This document shows, in pieces, positions 14,985 to 22,668 of a stretch of DNA of 60,811 bases (position 1 is its first letter; each line of letters starts with the position of its first letter). Made by a program: the position numbers and the translations under genes. The DNA is taken from NCBI GenBank assembly GCA_034926675.1, contig JAYFQW010000048.1, forward strand, positions 1 through 60,811, written 5' to 3'. Origin of the DNA: Clostridia bacterium (GTDB taxonomy: Bacteria; Bacillota; DTU025). The notes under the pieces are model-generated. The model saw only the letters and a program-made list of their open reading frames with translations, made no database searches and had not been told where the DNA came from.

Positions 14985-15216
14985 GCCCTTTTGGCAACAT
15001 ATTTCCGAGAAATTTCGAGAAGGCGCAACGGAATTCATTGTTTGGGGATTATCTGAACAGGTTAGCCCATACCGAACAACCGTTTGGCGGAAAATGACAC
15101 GCTGTGCGCCCCGTGACGCGGCTTTTAGGCATTGGGTGGTATGTCGAGATGGGGGAATCGGTGTGGAGGCGTGTAGGGGGTCTAGGGGGCCATTGAGGGA
15201 TCAGAAGGGGAAGGGA
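14985..15216. other. Intergenic region between accessory and structural operons
   Basis: About 230 bases without a supported gene on either strand. Plus-strand open frames across it continue from antisense of the zinc-ribbon gene and have no ribosome site. It contains a G-rich stretch (15150-15212) and upstream promoter sequence only. A small untranslated RNA cannot be excluded. Confidence 0.4.
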
Positions 15217-15240
15217 GCCCCGTTACAGGCGTAACGGGGC
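15217..15240 (-). terminator. Hairpin terminator at end of structural operon
   Basis: A perfect 10-bp stem (GCCCCGTTAC/GTAACGGGGC) with a 4-nt loop begins right after the stop codon of the metallophosphoesterase. On the minus strand it is followed by TCCCTTCCCC, on the plus strand by TTATCTTG, so neither U-tract is ideal; it may work in both directions. Confidence 0.6.
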
Positions 15241-16029
15241 TTATCTTGTGGTAACTGACACATTGCGGTTACCTTTGCACATCGAAATGGTCAGAATCGA
15301 CTGACAAGGGGCGGTAAGGGGGTAGCCCTTCATCTCGGCGTAGCTCCGCTCCGAGTTAAGCAGAGAGCCGTTTGTGACCTCCCAGTACAATCTTGGCGGA
15401 AGGTCGATGTTGTGCAGATCGGGCACATACCGCTGCAGGGGTCCGGCAAATGTCGCCTTGTGAATGTGGCCCTCCACGTAGATGTCGGCCTCGATGTTGC
15501 AGGTCTGCTTGTGGACAGCATTGAGCCCCGAGCCTATCATCGTGCCGCCGGAGGATCCATGCTTGACGGAGATGGTGTAGGCGATGCGCCTGGGCTTGTC
15601 CGACGCGTAGGCGACGCAGCCGAAGTGGCCGAAATATCTGTCACTGATACCTAGGCAGTCGGCAAGCACATCCATAGGGTCATCGCCGCCCTCGTCGGGT
15701 GAGCGATACTCGTGGTTGCCAAGGACGGCGCCATCTATGCGGTTTGCATGCGGCTTGAGCTTCCGCACCAACACCTTGCGCTGCTCCGGCAAAGGCAAGA
15801 CCTGCTCGGAAAGCAGGCCCTTACTTTTTCGCATCTTCGTTTCATGTAGATCACCCAGCAAGATCATCCGCATGTTAGGATCGGAATCTAGCAAGCCCAG
15901 GTAATAGTCAAGCAGTTTCTCGTCGAAACACATGTGGCCGACATGCAGATCAGAAAGCAGCAACACTCTCAGATCGTCGATGCCGGCCCCCACGCGTACA
16001 ACGTTTATGCGCTTACCCACACAGTTCAC
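15241..16029 (-). CDS. Calcineurin-like metallophosphoesterase
   Basis: A 262-residue protein with all five signature blocks of the metallophosphoesterase fold: SDLHVGH (about 26), GDLHE (about 58), GNHEY (about 103), a KHGSSGG block (about 157) and EGHIHKA (about 187), which provide the dinuclear metal site. Phage members of this family are phosphodiesterases or phosphatases of uncertain substrate, sometimes anti-defence enzymes that act on cyclic nucleotides. It is the last gene of the structural operon, 1 nt after a small tail protein, and a terminator follows directly. Its actual substrate is unknown. Confidence 0.9.
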   Translation of the reverse strand: MNCVGKRINVVRVGAGIDDLRVLLLSDLHVGHMCFDEKLLDYYLGLLDSDPNMRMILLGDLHETKMRKSKGLLSEQVLPLPEQRKVLVRKLKPHANRIDGAVLGNHEYRSPDEGGDDPMDVLADCLGISDRYFGHFGCVAYASDKPRRIAYTISVKHGSSGGTMIGSGLNAVHKQTCNIEADIYVEGHIHKATFAGPLQRYVPDLHNIDLPPRLYWEVTNGSLLNSERSYAEMKGYPLTAPCQSILTISMCKGNRNVSVTTR

Positions 16030-16030
16030 C

Positions 16031-16300
16031 CTATACCCACGGAGGCTGAATGTTGCCCCTGTCGAGCTGAGTTAGCCCCTCCGCATCCACGCCGGAGAAC
16101 TCATACGTCAGCGCCCCGTCGCCCAGGGGCAGGGTATACGGAGCCTCATAGCACCCCACATCAATGCGAGCCGGGGTAAGCTCTTTAATCAGTTTCCGGC
16201 TACCATCGTATATTCTCAATACCACGTCGGTCGGGTCGTATGGCTGTCCATCCCGCCCGTGGAATGTTCCTCGTATCCAAATCGTATCGCCTTGCTTCAT
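16031..16300 (-). CDS. Small beta-rich tail-associated protein
   Basis: An 89-residue protein predicted as an immunoglobulin-like or BppU-N-like beta sandwich (GDTIWIRGTFHGRDGQPYDPTD, then VVLRIYDGSRKLIKEL). Such modules occur in phage baseplate upper proteins and fibre adaptors. Its start overlaps the stop of the repeat protein upstream by 4 nt, so the two are translationally coupled and may assemble together. Confidence 0.6.
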   Translation of the reverse strand: MKQGDTIWIRGTFHGRDGQPYDPTDVVLRIYDGSRKLIKELTPARIDVGCYEAPYTLPLGDGALTYEFSGVDAEGLTQLDRGNIQPPWV

Positions 16301-17778
16301 CCAACCACCTCCAGCTCGGTCGTGCGGCCCTCGACGCCTAAAGGCAAGTCACGGCGCATCGCAACAAGCACCGTTTGCCGTCCTATAATGCCGCCAACGT
16401 AGCGCATGACCACAAGGCCATCCGCCGTGGCTACTGCTATACACTCGCCTTGCGGCAAGCATATCCGCGTGAGCCATCCCTCAGTATCTGCCGTTGGCAG
16501 TGCATCTCCCATGACGTGGCTGCGCCGTATCATGGTGCCATATACTGCCGCTTGCGCCATCGCATCGCCTGCGAGCTGTCTATATCTCCTCACCGCGCCG
16601 CTTGCGGTTGCCTGTGCATCCGCATAGCCCGATACCCTGCGCAATCTCGTTGCAGCGCCCGAGCCCGTCGCGGTGCTCGTGCTTGCTCCTGCCAGCATCC
16701 TCAGCGCCGAGAGCACACCATCTGCTATCGCCTGCGCCTCTGCATTGCCCGATAGCGCTCCGTATCTCGCTGCCTGGCCACTCGCCGCCGCCTCGGCGTG
16801 GGCTTGTCCCCCTGCCCACCGTATGCGTGTAATGGAGCCTGCCGCGTCCGTGGTGATGATGCAAGCGCCATCCAGTCCCGCGATGCGCGAGAGGATGCCC
16901 GTTGCCTCGAGTACCGCCGTGCAGTTACCCACAAGCCCGCGTATGGCGATAAGCGCCCCGTAAGCGTCTGTGGTGGCCTCACACTCGCCCATAACGGCCT
17001 TGCCTAATCTGAGCAGCCCTGTGGCCTCTGCAGCGCCTATGCTCTCGCCGCCTGCGAGCCCGTGACGTGTCACGTAGCCTGCTGCGAGAGAGGCTACATC
17101 GGCATGGCCCGAGAGGGATCGCTGCCGCGCTGTGTAGCCCTCGCCCGTGGCTTGAGCCTGTCCTGTGCCTGAGAGCGCCCGTATTGCCGCAAGCAGTCCC
17201 TCCGCCGTGCTCGTTGCCGTCGTGTCGCCCTGCATCGCCCTGGCCCTATAGGTCGCGCCTGCCGCCTCGATGGTGGGCAAGCACTCGCCGCTTACTGTCC
17301 GCGCCCTGCGAGTCGTTGCAGACGATGCAACAACTGCTTCTGTGTGCCCCGCAAGCGCCCGGTGGCGAGAGGTGGCCCCTGCGCCATCCGCTTGCCCTGT
17401 AATCGCGCCCTGCGCGAGTCTCACGGCTGTGCCGTGCCCTGTGGCGGTAGCCTCGAGTACCGCTGTGCCGCTCACTGTGCGTTGCCGTGTCGCCGCCCCT
17501 GCGCCCTCCGCCGCGATGGCTGCTATGCCCTCTGCGAGCCGTTGCCGCGAGAGAGCAGATATACCTACAACATCGCCCGTGGCAGTGCCCGCCGAGAGGC
17601 TGCGCCGCATGGCTGCACCCGTGGCGGTGGCTGCTGCCTCGCAGGAACCGGACAGCTCCTTGATGACGCGACTGGACACCCTCGCCGGGTACCCCATCGC
17701 GTCATGCCCTGCCGCTATCGGTCGCCCGTACTCGTCGTGCCGTCCGCTCGCGAACCTTCCCAGATGCGTGTGTCCCAT
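16297..17778 (-). CDS. Tail fibre-like protein built of twenty-one 20-residue repeats
   Basis: A 493-residue protein. Residues 45-463 are 21 consecutive units of 20 residues (the last has 19) with glycine at unit position 20 throughout, usually glycine at position 10, alternating A/T at positions 2-8, and arginine near 14 and 16 (for example NAEAQAIADGVLSALRMLAG). The N-terminus (GHTHLGRFASGRHDEYGRP) and the last 30 residues are unique. The regular two-strand-per-unit pattern suggests a beta-solenoid or stacked beta-hairpin fibre. Gene order among tail genes supports a virion fibre or spike role. The DNA also repeats with a 60-bp period, but is diverged. Confidence 0.75.
   Translation of the reverse strand: MGHTHLGRFASGRHDEYGRPIAAGHDAMGYPARVSSRVIKELSGSCEAAATATGAAMRRSLSAGTATGDVVGISALSRQRLAEGIAAIAAEGAGAATRQRTVSGTAVLEATATGHGTAVRLAQGAITGQADGAGATSRHRALAGHTEAVVASSATTRRARTVSGECLPTIEAAGATYRARAMQGDTTATSTAEGLLAAIRALSGTGQAQATGEGYTARQRSLSGHADVASLAAGYVTRHGLAGGESIGAAEATGLLRLGKAVMGECEATTDAYGALIAIRGLVGNCTAVLEATGILSRIAGLDGACIITTDAAGSITRIRWAGGQAHAEAAASGQAARYGALSGNAEAQAIADGVLSALRMLAGASTSTATGSGAATRLRRVSGYADAQATASGAVRRYRQLAGDAMAQAAVYGTMIRRSHVMGDALPTADTEGWLTRICLPQGECIAVATADGLVVMRYVGGIIGRQTVLVAMRRDLPLGVEGRTTELEVVG
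16390..17646 (-). repeat. Coding tandem repeat, 60-bp unit x 21
   Basis: Each 60-bp unit encodes one 20-residue repeat with glycines at unit positions 10 and 20. The DNA copies are diverged in sequence but conserved in length, which shows selection on protein structure rather than recent slippage. Confidence 0.8.
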
Positions 17779-17788
17779 CTACCTCACC

Positions 17789-18580
17789 TCACACGCGCAG
17801 GTTTAGCGGGGTGTAGGCGATGCGGGTGATGCGGTAGTTGCGGTAGTAAAGCGGCATGGCCGAGGAATTAGTATTAATCTGATTTGAGTCCTGACGGTCC
17901 CCCCACCATGCCCGCAGCAAGCGCCACGTAGCATAGGGCGCTGCGACGCGGATTAGGTTAGTGCCGTACAGCAGAAAGCAATACAGGTCCTTATTCGTGG
18001 CGCTCATCGGTTGTATGTAGCCGTATGCAGTGCTACTGTAGGGATTCGGTCCCTTGGTCAACACAGGATAATAGTTGTCATGTGCAACCACAACATCTGC
18101 GAGTGCTATATCGTAAGGGCCGATGCGCGTTGGCATACAGGCGAATGCCTTGTATTGCCAATCGACGCCTGCGCCCGACGCCCACAGATATGCGTCCACC
18201 GTATCGCCGACCGACGCGGGGATGGGCAAGTCCAGCGAGTTCAGCGTCCAGTATTGCGACGCTGATACATAACTGTTTGACCCCGTGCTGTGATTCGCCC
18301 CGTTGATCTTCACGCGCCAATAGACGGTCAGCGTCCCTCCGCTCGTGTTCTTGCCGCCTGCGCACAACATCATCATCTTACTATGTGGCAACTCGTATGG
18401 ACTCCACGTAGGCAAGTGCTTAGTCGCCAGCGTGAAACTCACTTGTGGACTAGCTGGTTCGCTCGTCGGCAGTGCCACAGGCGTTTCGAGCGGCGTTTCA
18501 TCGGGGTCAGGGTAACTGATGCTCACATCCACCCGACCTTTGAACAGCGGCGCACCCGTGCAGTTAGGACTCCTAGCCAT
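17789..18580 (-). CDS. Putative tail/fibre structural protein
   Basis: A 263-residue protein rich in aromatic, serine and threonine residues with a beta-strand pattern (TLTVYWRVKINGANHS, VDAYLWASGAGVDW) typical of carbohydrate-binding or fibre jelly-roll domains. No known family is recognised. It follows two small tail genes and overlaps the preceding stop by 8 nt. A receptor-binding or fibre-accessory role is inferred from position and composition. Confidence 0.6.
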   Translation of the reverse strand: MARSPNCTGAPLFKGRVDVSISYPDPDETPLETPVALPTSEPASPQVSFTLATKHLPTWSPYELPHSKMMMLCAGGKNTSGGTLTVYWRVKINGANHSTGSNSYVSASQYWTLNSLDLPIPASVGDTVDAYLWASGAGVDWQYKAFACMPTRIGPYDIALADVVVAHDNYYPVLTKGPNPYSSTAYGYIQPMSATNKDLYCFLLYGTNLIRVAAPYATWRLLRAWWGDRQDSNQINTNSSAMPLYYRNYRITRIAYTPLNLRV

Positions 18581-18761
18581 CTAGCACCACTCCAAACTGC
18601 GACAAGTCCATGCCCTCGGGGCCGCTGATGGTGAGGGTATCGTCGCCAAACGAATACCCCCACCCGTCTGCGCCCTTGGCCCTGAGTTGCGCGTCGAGCG
18701 CCATGACGCCATCGCCGGTGGACTGGTCAGGGATAACGGGATGCAATATGCGATAGTCCAT
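18573..18761 (-). CDS. Small tail-region protein
   Basis: A 62-residue protein (MDYRILHPVIPDQ...) with a strong AAGGAGG ribosome site. It contains no known motif; its pattern of short strands (GDDTLTISGPEGMDLSQFG) recalls small fibre chaperone or adaptor proteins. Overlapping frames on the same strand are rejected. Confidence 0.6.
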   Translation of the reverse strand: MDYRILHPVIPDQSTGDGVMALDAQLRAKGADGWGYSFGDDTLTISGPEGMDLSQFGVVLDG

Positions 18762-18774
18762 TCAGTCCACCTCC

Positions 18775-19074
18775 TTACGCTGGGGTTTTGGTGTAGGTGC
18801 CGCTCCACATGATATCTTGAGCTGCGGAATGAGTGTTTTTGAACTGCGCGTAGGAGCTGTTGGTGAGCCTCAATCCGTCGCCTGCCATGCAGGTCACATC
18901 GCCTTTGGTCACAAACACCCTTGTCGTGCCGTCATACAGATACAGCTCGCCAGGGTAGCCGTGGGCGAGATAAGCCAGCGACACCTCATGTCCGCTAGCG
19001 GGGCGTATGTCCGCGTACGCGTCCTTGGCAATGTTGGTCGCCTTGCCGCACCAGGCATCATCTATAGCTGCCAA
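18775..19074 (-). CDS. Small tail-region protein
   Basis: A 99-residue protein with a beta-rich core (ELYLYDGTTRVFVTKGDVTC) and no recognised family. It lies between two tail genes, with short spacers, and is probably a virion or fibre-assembly protein. It has no membrane segment. Confidence 0.55.
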   Translation of the reverse strand: MAAIDDAWCGKATNIAKDAYADIRPASGHEVSLAYLAHGYPGELYLYDGTTRVFVTKGDVTCMAGDGLRLTNSSYAQFKNTHSAAQDIMWSGTYTKTPA

Positions 19075-19085
19075 TCACATCACCC

Positions 19086-19505
19086 CTAGTCTAGCTTGAC
19101 GCTGATGCTACCTGCGCGAATGACGCACACATCGTTGACTGCGTAGGACTTATGCGGATTGTTGGTGTCGGGCAGCGTATACAGGCAATGGCCCTCTGTG
19201 GCAGCATCCCATAGCCCCAAATGCGTGATGGGTTGGCCTGCGCCCCACGGGCCGGTTGGGTCACCGAATGTCACTTCCGCGCTGTTCACGCATTTATAGC
19301 CCGTGCCATCGGATGTAGGTGCTGAGAATGCAATCTCCTGCCGGGCATAGCCCGTGTCCACAGTGCTCACTTCGCCCACCGAGCCGTCGTCGGTTGGGTC
19401 GGCAGTATGCAGCGAGATATACACCTTCGCTGGCGATGTGTATGCCGTCGCCCGCAAGGTGGCATTGAGCAGAGCCTGCTCTAGATAGTCAGAAAAGCCT
19501 GCCAT
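19086..19505 (-). CDS. Phage tail-fibre-family protein
   Basis: A 139-residue protein that fits a widespread phage tail family: MAGFSDYLEQALLNATLRATAYTSPAKVY..., LHTADPTDDG, GYARQEIAF, then ITHLGLWDAATEG and a CLYT strand. Members are short fibre or fibre-associated proteins near the lysis genes of siphoviruses. The match covers the full length. Confidence 0.8.
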   Translation of the reverse strand: MAGFSDYLEQALLNATLRATAYTSPAKVYISLHTADPTDDGSVGEVSTVDTGYARQEIAFSAPTSDGTGYKCVNSAEVTFGDPTGPWGAGQPITHLGLWDAATEGHCLYTLPDTNNPHKSYAVNDVCVIRAGSISVKLD

Positions 19506-19517
19506 TTGAGTTCCTCC

Positions 19518-19904
19518 CTATTTGCCCGGCGCGACAACGAGTCCCGTGATCGCGCCGCCCAGAATTCCTGCCAGTAGCCATGCGTATCTCTCGGTGCCCA
19601 TAAGCCGCTTGAGTTGTATAGCCTGCATATTTATGATGGAATCCCTGTCCGCGAGAGCGATGGTAAGCCGGTCAATCTCCATGCGGAGCAAGTCGCCGTC
19701 CCTCTCTGCCTCCTCATACAGCTTGAGAGTATCCTCCACCAGCGCCTTCTGCCTGCCCACCTCTGCCGAGAGTGTAAATGCCTGATCCTGCCATGCGAGA
19801 GCATCAGTCATGGCCTGCTCGTAGAGAGCCTTGTAATCCGGCGCTGCTAATGCGGGCAGCGAGATTAGCACGAGAGTCAATAGGACCATCAGTAGCCTCT
19901 TCAT
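19518..19904 (-). CDS. Signal-anchored, coiled-coil lysis-region protein (spanin-like)
   Basis: A 128-residue protein with an N-terminal signal peptide (MKRLLMVLLTLVLISLPALA, cleavage after ALA), a periplasm-like coiled coil (about 30-100) and a C-terminal hydrophobic helix (WLLAGILGGAITGLVV). The double-anchored layout recalls unimolecular spanins or lysis regulators, but Gram-positive phages usually lack these. The ATG at 19904 follows AGGGAGAG; a longer frame to 20141 is spurious. It overlaps the upstream membrane-protein gene by 4 nt. Confidence 0.65.
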   Translation of the reverse strand: MKRLLMVLLTLVLISLPALAAPDYKALYEQAMTDALAWQDQAFTLSAEVGRQKALVEDTLKLYEEAERDGDLLRMEIDRLTIALADRDSIINMQAIQLKRLMGTERYAWLLAGILGGAITGLVVAPGK

Positions 19905-20173
19905 CTGCCGCTCTCCCTTCTGATTCTCTCTGCCTCGCGCTTCCGGCGCTCCTTGGCGTCGAGCGTGTCCTGCACGGTGCGCCGTGCGCCCTCCACTACA
20001 GGATCGGGCTGCATGATGGCCTTGCCCGCGCCCGTGAGCCCTGCCGCGCCGGTGATCCCGATGCCAATGGCCTGCGCGAGCTTGTAGCCCAACACGGTGC
20101 CTATAATGAGAAGCAGCAGGCCCGCGCCTGCCGCAATCCATATCCGGTTAGCTCTAAGCCACGCCTTGATCAT
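19901..20173 (-). CDS. Small membrane protein of lysis cassette
   Basis: A 90-residue protein with two hydrophobic helices (IWIAAGAGLLLLIIGTVLGY and AIGIGITGAAGLTGAG) and a highly charged C-terminus (KERRKREAERIRR), a holin-like topology. The ATG at 20173 follows AGAAGGAGG. It sits between the other lysis genes, so it may be a holin or antiholin. Confidence 0.6.
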   Translation of the reverse strand: MIKAWLRANRIWIAAGAGLLLLIIGTVLGYKLAQAIGIGITGAAGLTGAGKAIMQPDPVVEGARRTVQDTLDAKERRKREAERIRRESGR

Positions 20174-20519
20174 CGGATGCCTCCTTCTGGCCAAATGCCG
20201 TCGGCCATGCGAGTTTGATCGCGTCGAACTGTCCCATGCTCAATAGCCATGCGATAATTGCTCTTGATAGCCACTCGCCCATATATGCCTGCCAGCCGCC
20301 GACATACGACCGTGCAGCGAATGCCGCTGACACCGCCAGTGATACCCACCATGCCAGCGCGATTAGGCGCGCCGTTCGCTCGCGTTTGGTCCCCGGTGCG
20401 TCGAGCCAGCGCCTAGCCCGCCGTCCGAACCATCCTCTCCGTAACCCGTTGATGATGTTCATTACAGCGAACGCGCAAGTTGCGTCAATGCCAATTCTCA
20501 TGAGACTGTCGAGGTTCAT
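20154..20519 (-). CDS. Holin-like membrane protein
   Basis: A 121-residue protein with two or three hydrophobic segments (ALAWWVSLAVSAAFAA, AIIAWLLSMG) and a basic loop (RRGWFGRRARRWLD). It begins 4 nt before the endolysin stop, so the two are coupled. Size, topology and position make it the best holin candidate. Confidence 0.6.
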   Translation of the reverse strand: MNLDSLMRIGIDATCAFAVMNIINGLRRGWFGRRARRWLDAPGTKRERTARLIALAWWVSLAVSAAFAARSYVGGWQAYMGEWLSRAIIAWLLSMGQFDAIKLAWPTAFGQKEASDDQGVA

Positions 20520-21007
20520 CTCTCAACCTCCCACTTCGGCCCGCCTAGCTTCTCAATCTCTCTCACGACATTCCAAATCTTCTGTGCATACTTGGGGTCT
20601 GTCGCCCACCCCGGTTCCCCATCGCTCGGCAGAATCGCGGACAAGAATCTGCTGGGGTCATGCGTTACGCTCAGAGCATCGTGGTACCAACTCAGGCGCG
20701 AGAGCAATCTGGAGTAGTCCACGATGCACTCGTTCCAACTGGGATACACGCGCCACTTGGCGACAGTGTCGTACCAGCCCTTTGCCTTGCTCCATTCCCT
20801 GGTCGGCAGCTCCAGCGTCTGCCCACTCCAACACTTGCCTGCCTTGATACCGAAAAGGTTGTTGGCGCGAGCGCAAAGCCCGCTGCTGCCCCAGTTTGAT
20901 TCCAATGCAGCCTGAGCGAACACAACAGGCTCGTTGAACTGTGCACCCTTCTGCCGGGCGACCTTGCACGCATTGCTCATGCGCTCGACAAACTCTGGTC
21001 TTGTCAT
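20516..21007 (-). CDS. Glucosaminidase-type endolysin
   Basis: A 163-residue enzyme of the FlgJ/LytG glucosaminidase family (GH73-like): VFAQAALESNWGSSGLC with the catalytic glutamate (about residue 36), ANNLFGIKAGKCW, then W-x-x-YPSWNECIVDYSRLL and the closing AQKIWNVVREI. It cleaves the glycan strand of peptidoglycan at the end of infection. The ATG at 21007 overlaps the TGA of the XhlA-like gene (ATGA). No signal peptide is present, so export depends on the holins next to it. Confidence 0.88.
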   Translation of the reverse strand: MTRPEFVERMSNACKVARQKGAQFNEPVVFAQAALESNWGSSGLCARANNLFGIKAGKCWSGQTLELPTREWSKAKGWYDTVAKWRVYPSWNECIVDYSRLLSRLSWYHDALSVTHDPSRFLSAILPSDGEPGWATDPKYAQKIWNVVREIEKLGGPKWEVER

Positions 21008-21255
21008 TTGGCTACCCGCGCCACGATAGCAGCGATGATAGCCGATACGCCCGCCATGCCAAGAGTCCTGAGCCATTCGGATTTAGCGAGTGACTGCTCG
21101 ATGCGCTTGGTGCTCTCGCGCAATTCCTTTATATCAGCCTTCATCTCGGTTACATCGTCGCGCAGGTATCCCACATCCTTTCCGAGGCTACGCCCATACT
21201 CGCAGCCGCGCTTATGCAGCTGTTCTGGGTCTATCTCTGTGTGCCCGTTTGCCAT
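21004..21255 (-). CDS. XhlA-like hemolysin/holin accessory
   Basis: An 83-residue protein with a coiled-coil amphipathic region (GYLRDDVTEMKADIKELRES) and a C-terminal transmembrane helix (TLGMAGVSAIIAAIVAR), the layout of XhlA in PBSX-like prophages. XhlA works with a holin to release the endolysin. It is the first gene of the lysis cassette and directly precedes the endolysin. This family is typical of Gram-positive phages. Confidence 0.8.
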   Translation of the reverse strand: MANGHTEIDPEQLHKRGCEYGRSLGKDVGYLRDDVTEMKADIKELRESTKRIEQSLAKSEWLRTLGMAGVSAIIAAIVARVAK

Positions 21256-21259
21256 TCGA

Positions 21260-21664
21260 TCACCTCAATACCCACCAAATCAAAAGGGCCTCGACCGCGA
21301 ATGTCGAAGCCCTTCCCATGTCTCGTTTGAACAGTTCCGCTCCAGCCCGATGCCACGGGCAGAGAAGTGTGCCGCTCTGCCATGCTTGGGGTCGCAAGAG
21401 GCTGTATGCTCCATCCACCACGTCCGGCAGCACTGCTCCCAGCACGCCCCACAACGCCCACGGCCAGCCTCGACAGAGCAAGACGATGCTCCTGGCCACC
21501 TGCCATAGCCACCAGGGCCAATAGCGGCGAGGAGGCCAGCCGCGAAACTCAGGGAGCAAGTAGTCCATGGCCGCGTGAGAAAGGATGCCCGCCGTGAATG
21601 CAAGTCCCGGCGGGCAGTGTCGGGCGATTACTATGCCCGCTGCGATGTGTCCAACTGCTGTCAT
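21260..21664 (-). CDS. Membrane metal-dependent hydrolase-like protein (YdjM-like)
   Basis: A 134-residue protein with several hydrophobic stretches and histidine/aspartate positions (TAVGHIAAG, GILSHAAMDYLLPE, GAVLPDVVDG) that resemble the YdjM/DUF457 family of inner-membrane hydrolase-like proteins. The ATG at 21664 lies 1 nt after the previous stop. A longer reading to 21895 is spurious. The role near the lysis genes is unknown. Confidence 0.5.
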   Translation of the reverse strand: MTAVGHIAAGIVIARHCPPGLAFTAGILSHAAMDYLLPEFRGWPPRRYWPWWLWQVARSIVLLCRGWPWALWGVLGAVLPDVVDGAYSLLRPQAWQSGTLLCPWHRAGAELFKRDMGRASTFAVEALLIWWVLR

Positions 21665-21665
21665 A

Positions 21666-22097
21666 CTACTTCCACTTGCCGATGGCGATGGCGTTGACAT
21701 TGAAATTGTCGCCCGCAATGCACACAGCAGAATGCACGGCAACGGCGATAACCACGGATGCGGTGGAGAGGGGAGCAACGTGCTGGTTATGGCTAATGTC
21801 GTACGGGTCGTCACGTCCGTTGATGCGTGGCTTTTCGATAGCGCACACAACAATGGGCGCTTCCCCGAAAACCGCGGGGAATGACCATTGGGCACGCATG
21901 TAACAGTCGTTTAGATAGGTGCCGTTCAGCCTCTTATAGCACACCTGTAGCCCGTTCTCCCACCGCACGTACGTGCCGTCGCTGTTGGAGTCCATATCTG
22001 AGATGCGAACACCCGCGAGAGCGTCGAGAGCAGCCGCCACTGTTGTTGGAGCAAAGCCCGATACAGAAGAATTATAATGCGATGTCTTGAGTCCCAT
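21666..22097 (-). CDS. Tail fibre C-terminal (receptor-binding) protein
   Basis: A 143-residue protein whose second half has the compact beta-barrel pattern of gp53-like fibre C-termini: QWSFPAVFGEAPIVVCAI and a final FNVNAIAIGKWK strand. Such modules bind host surface sugars or act as trimer ends. The N-terminal part (TSHYNSSVSGFAPTTVAAALDAL) resembles a linking helix. It is the likely receptor-binding tip. Confidence 0.65.
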   Translation of the reverse strand: MGLKTSHYNSSVSGFAPTTVAAALDALAGVRISDMDSNSDGTYVRWENGLQVCYKRLNGTYLNDCYMRAQWSFPAVFGEAPIVVCAIEKPRINGRDDPYDISHNQHVAPLSTASVVIAVAVHSAVCIAGDNFNVNAIAIGKWK

Positions 22098-22667
22098 TTA
22101 TGCCACCCCCACGGCGCGAAATGCGCAGGTGCCCGCTTTGCATGAATAGTGCAGCACACTGCATGTTCGCGGGAAGTTGTCTAGCACCTCGCCGCTTTTT
22201 AGCGTGAGCCGATTGCTCGGCGTTGCCGAACTGGCATCGAATGCGATGTACAGGTCAGTGCCGCCATCGTTGACAATGTGCGAGATCCACTTCACGGCGA
22301 AATCCGCATTGGCGTCCGATGTTGTAGCCGTCGCCGCCGCCTCGACTGAGGAGGCGAACCCATGCCCACGCATAGCCCATGGATCGGTGCCTGCTTGCCC
22401 TTGCTTGAGCGTGCCAATGTCCACCGTCAGGCCCTCTGCATTCACCGTAACCCCAGCAGCCAACACAAGCCGCCCTTCTGCATCCACCTGGACAGGCACT
22501 TCGGTTGCGCCGTATTTGCCCTTGATCGTCACCACGCCCAGCGCACGGGCGGCGCGATCTATTACATCGACGCCTTCCGGCACTCGTGTATGAATCGATT
22601 TATTGGTCACGTCTACCGGATTGTCTCCCGCGGTATGCAGGAGCTGTTGTAGTGTTACATCTGCCAT
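22098..22667 (-). CDS. Tail/baseplate structural protein
   Basis: A 189-residue protein with alternating strands (VTIKGKYGATEVPVQVDAEG) and a C-terminal FRAVGVA. It has no recognised family but shares its position and composition with neighbouring tail fibre genes. It is packed tightly against its neighbours (1-nt gaps), consistent with co-translation in the tail operon. Confidence 0.6.
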   Translation of the reverse strand: MADVTLQQLLHTAGDNPVDVTNKSIHTRVPEGVDVIDRAARALGVVTIKGKYGATEVPVQVDAEGRLVLAAGVTVNAEGLTVDIGTLKQGQAGTDPWAMRGHGFASSVEAAATATTSDANADFAVKWISHIVNDGGTDLYIAFDASSATPSNRLTLKSGEVLDNFPRTCSVLHYSCKAGTCAFRAVGVA

Positions 22668-22668
22668 G

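Noticed and set aside
14734-15234. Plus-strand frame of 166 codons across the intergenic region
   Set aside because: Starts within antisense of the zinc-ribbon gene, has no ribosome site and no recognisable domain.
17270-17829. Plus-strand frames of 160-180 codons opposite the repeat fibre gene
   Set aside because: They exist only because the antisense of the A/G/R-rich repeats lacks stops; no ribosome site and no domain signal.
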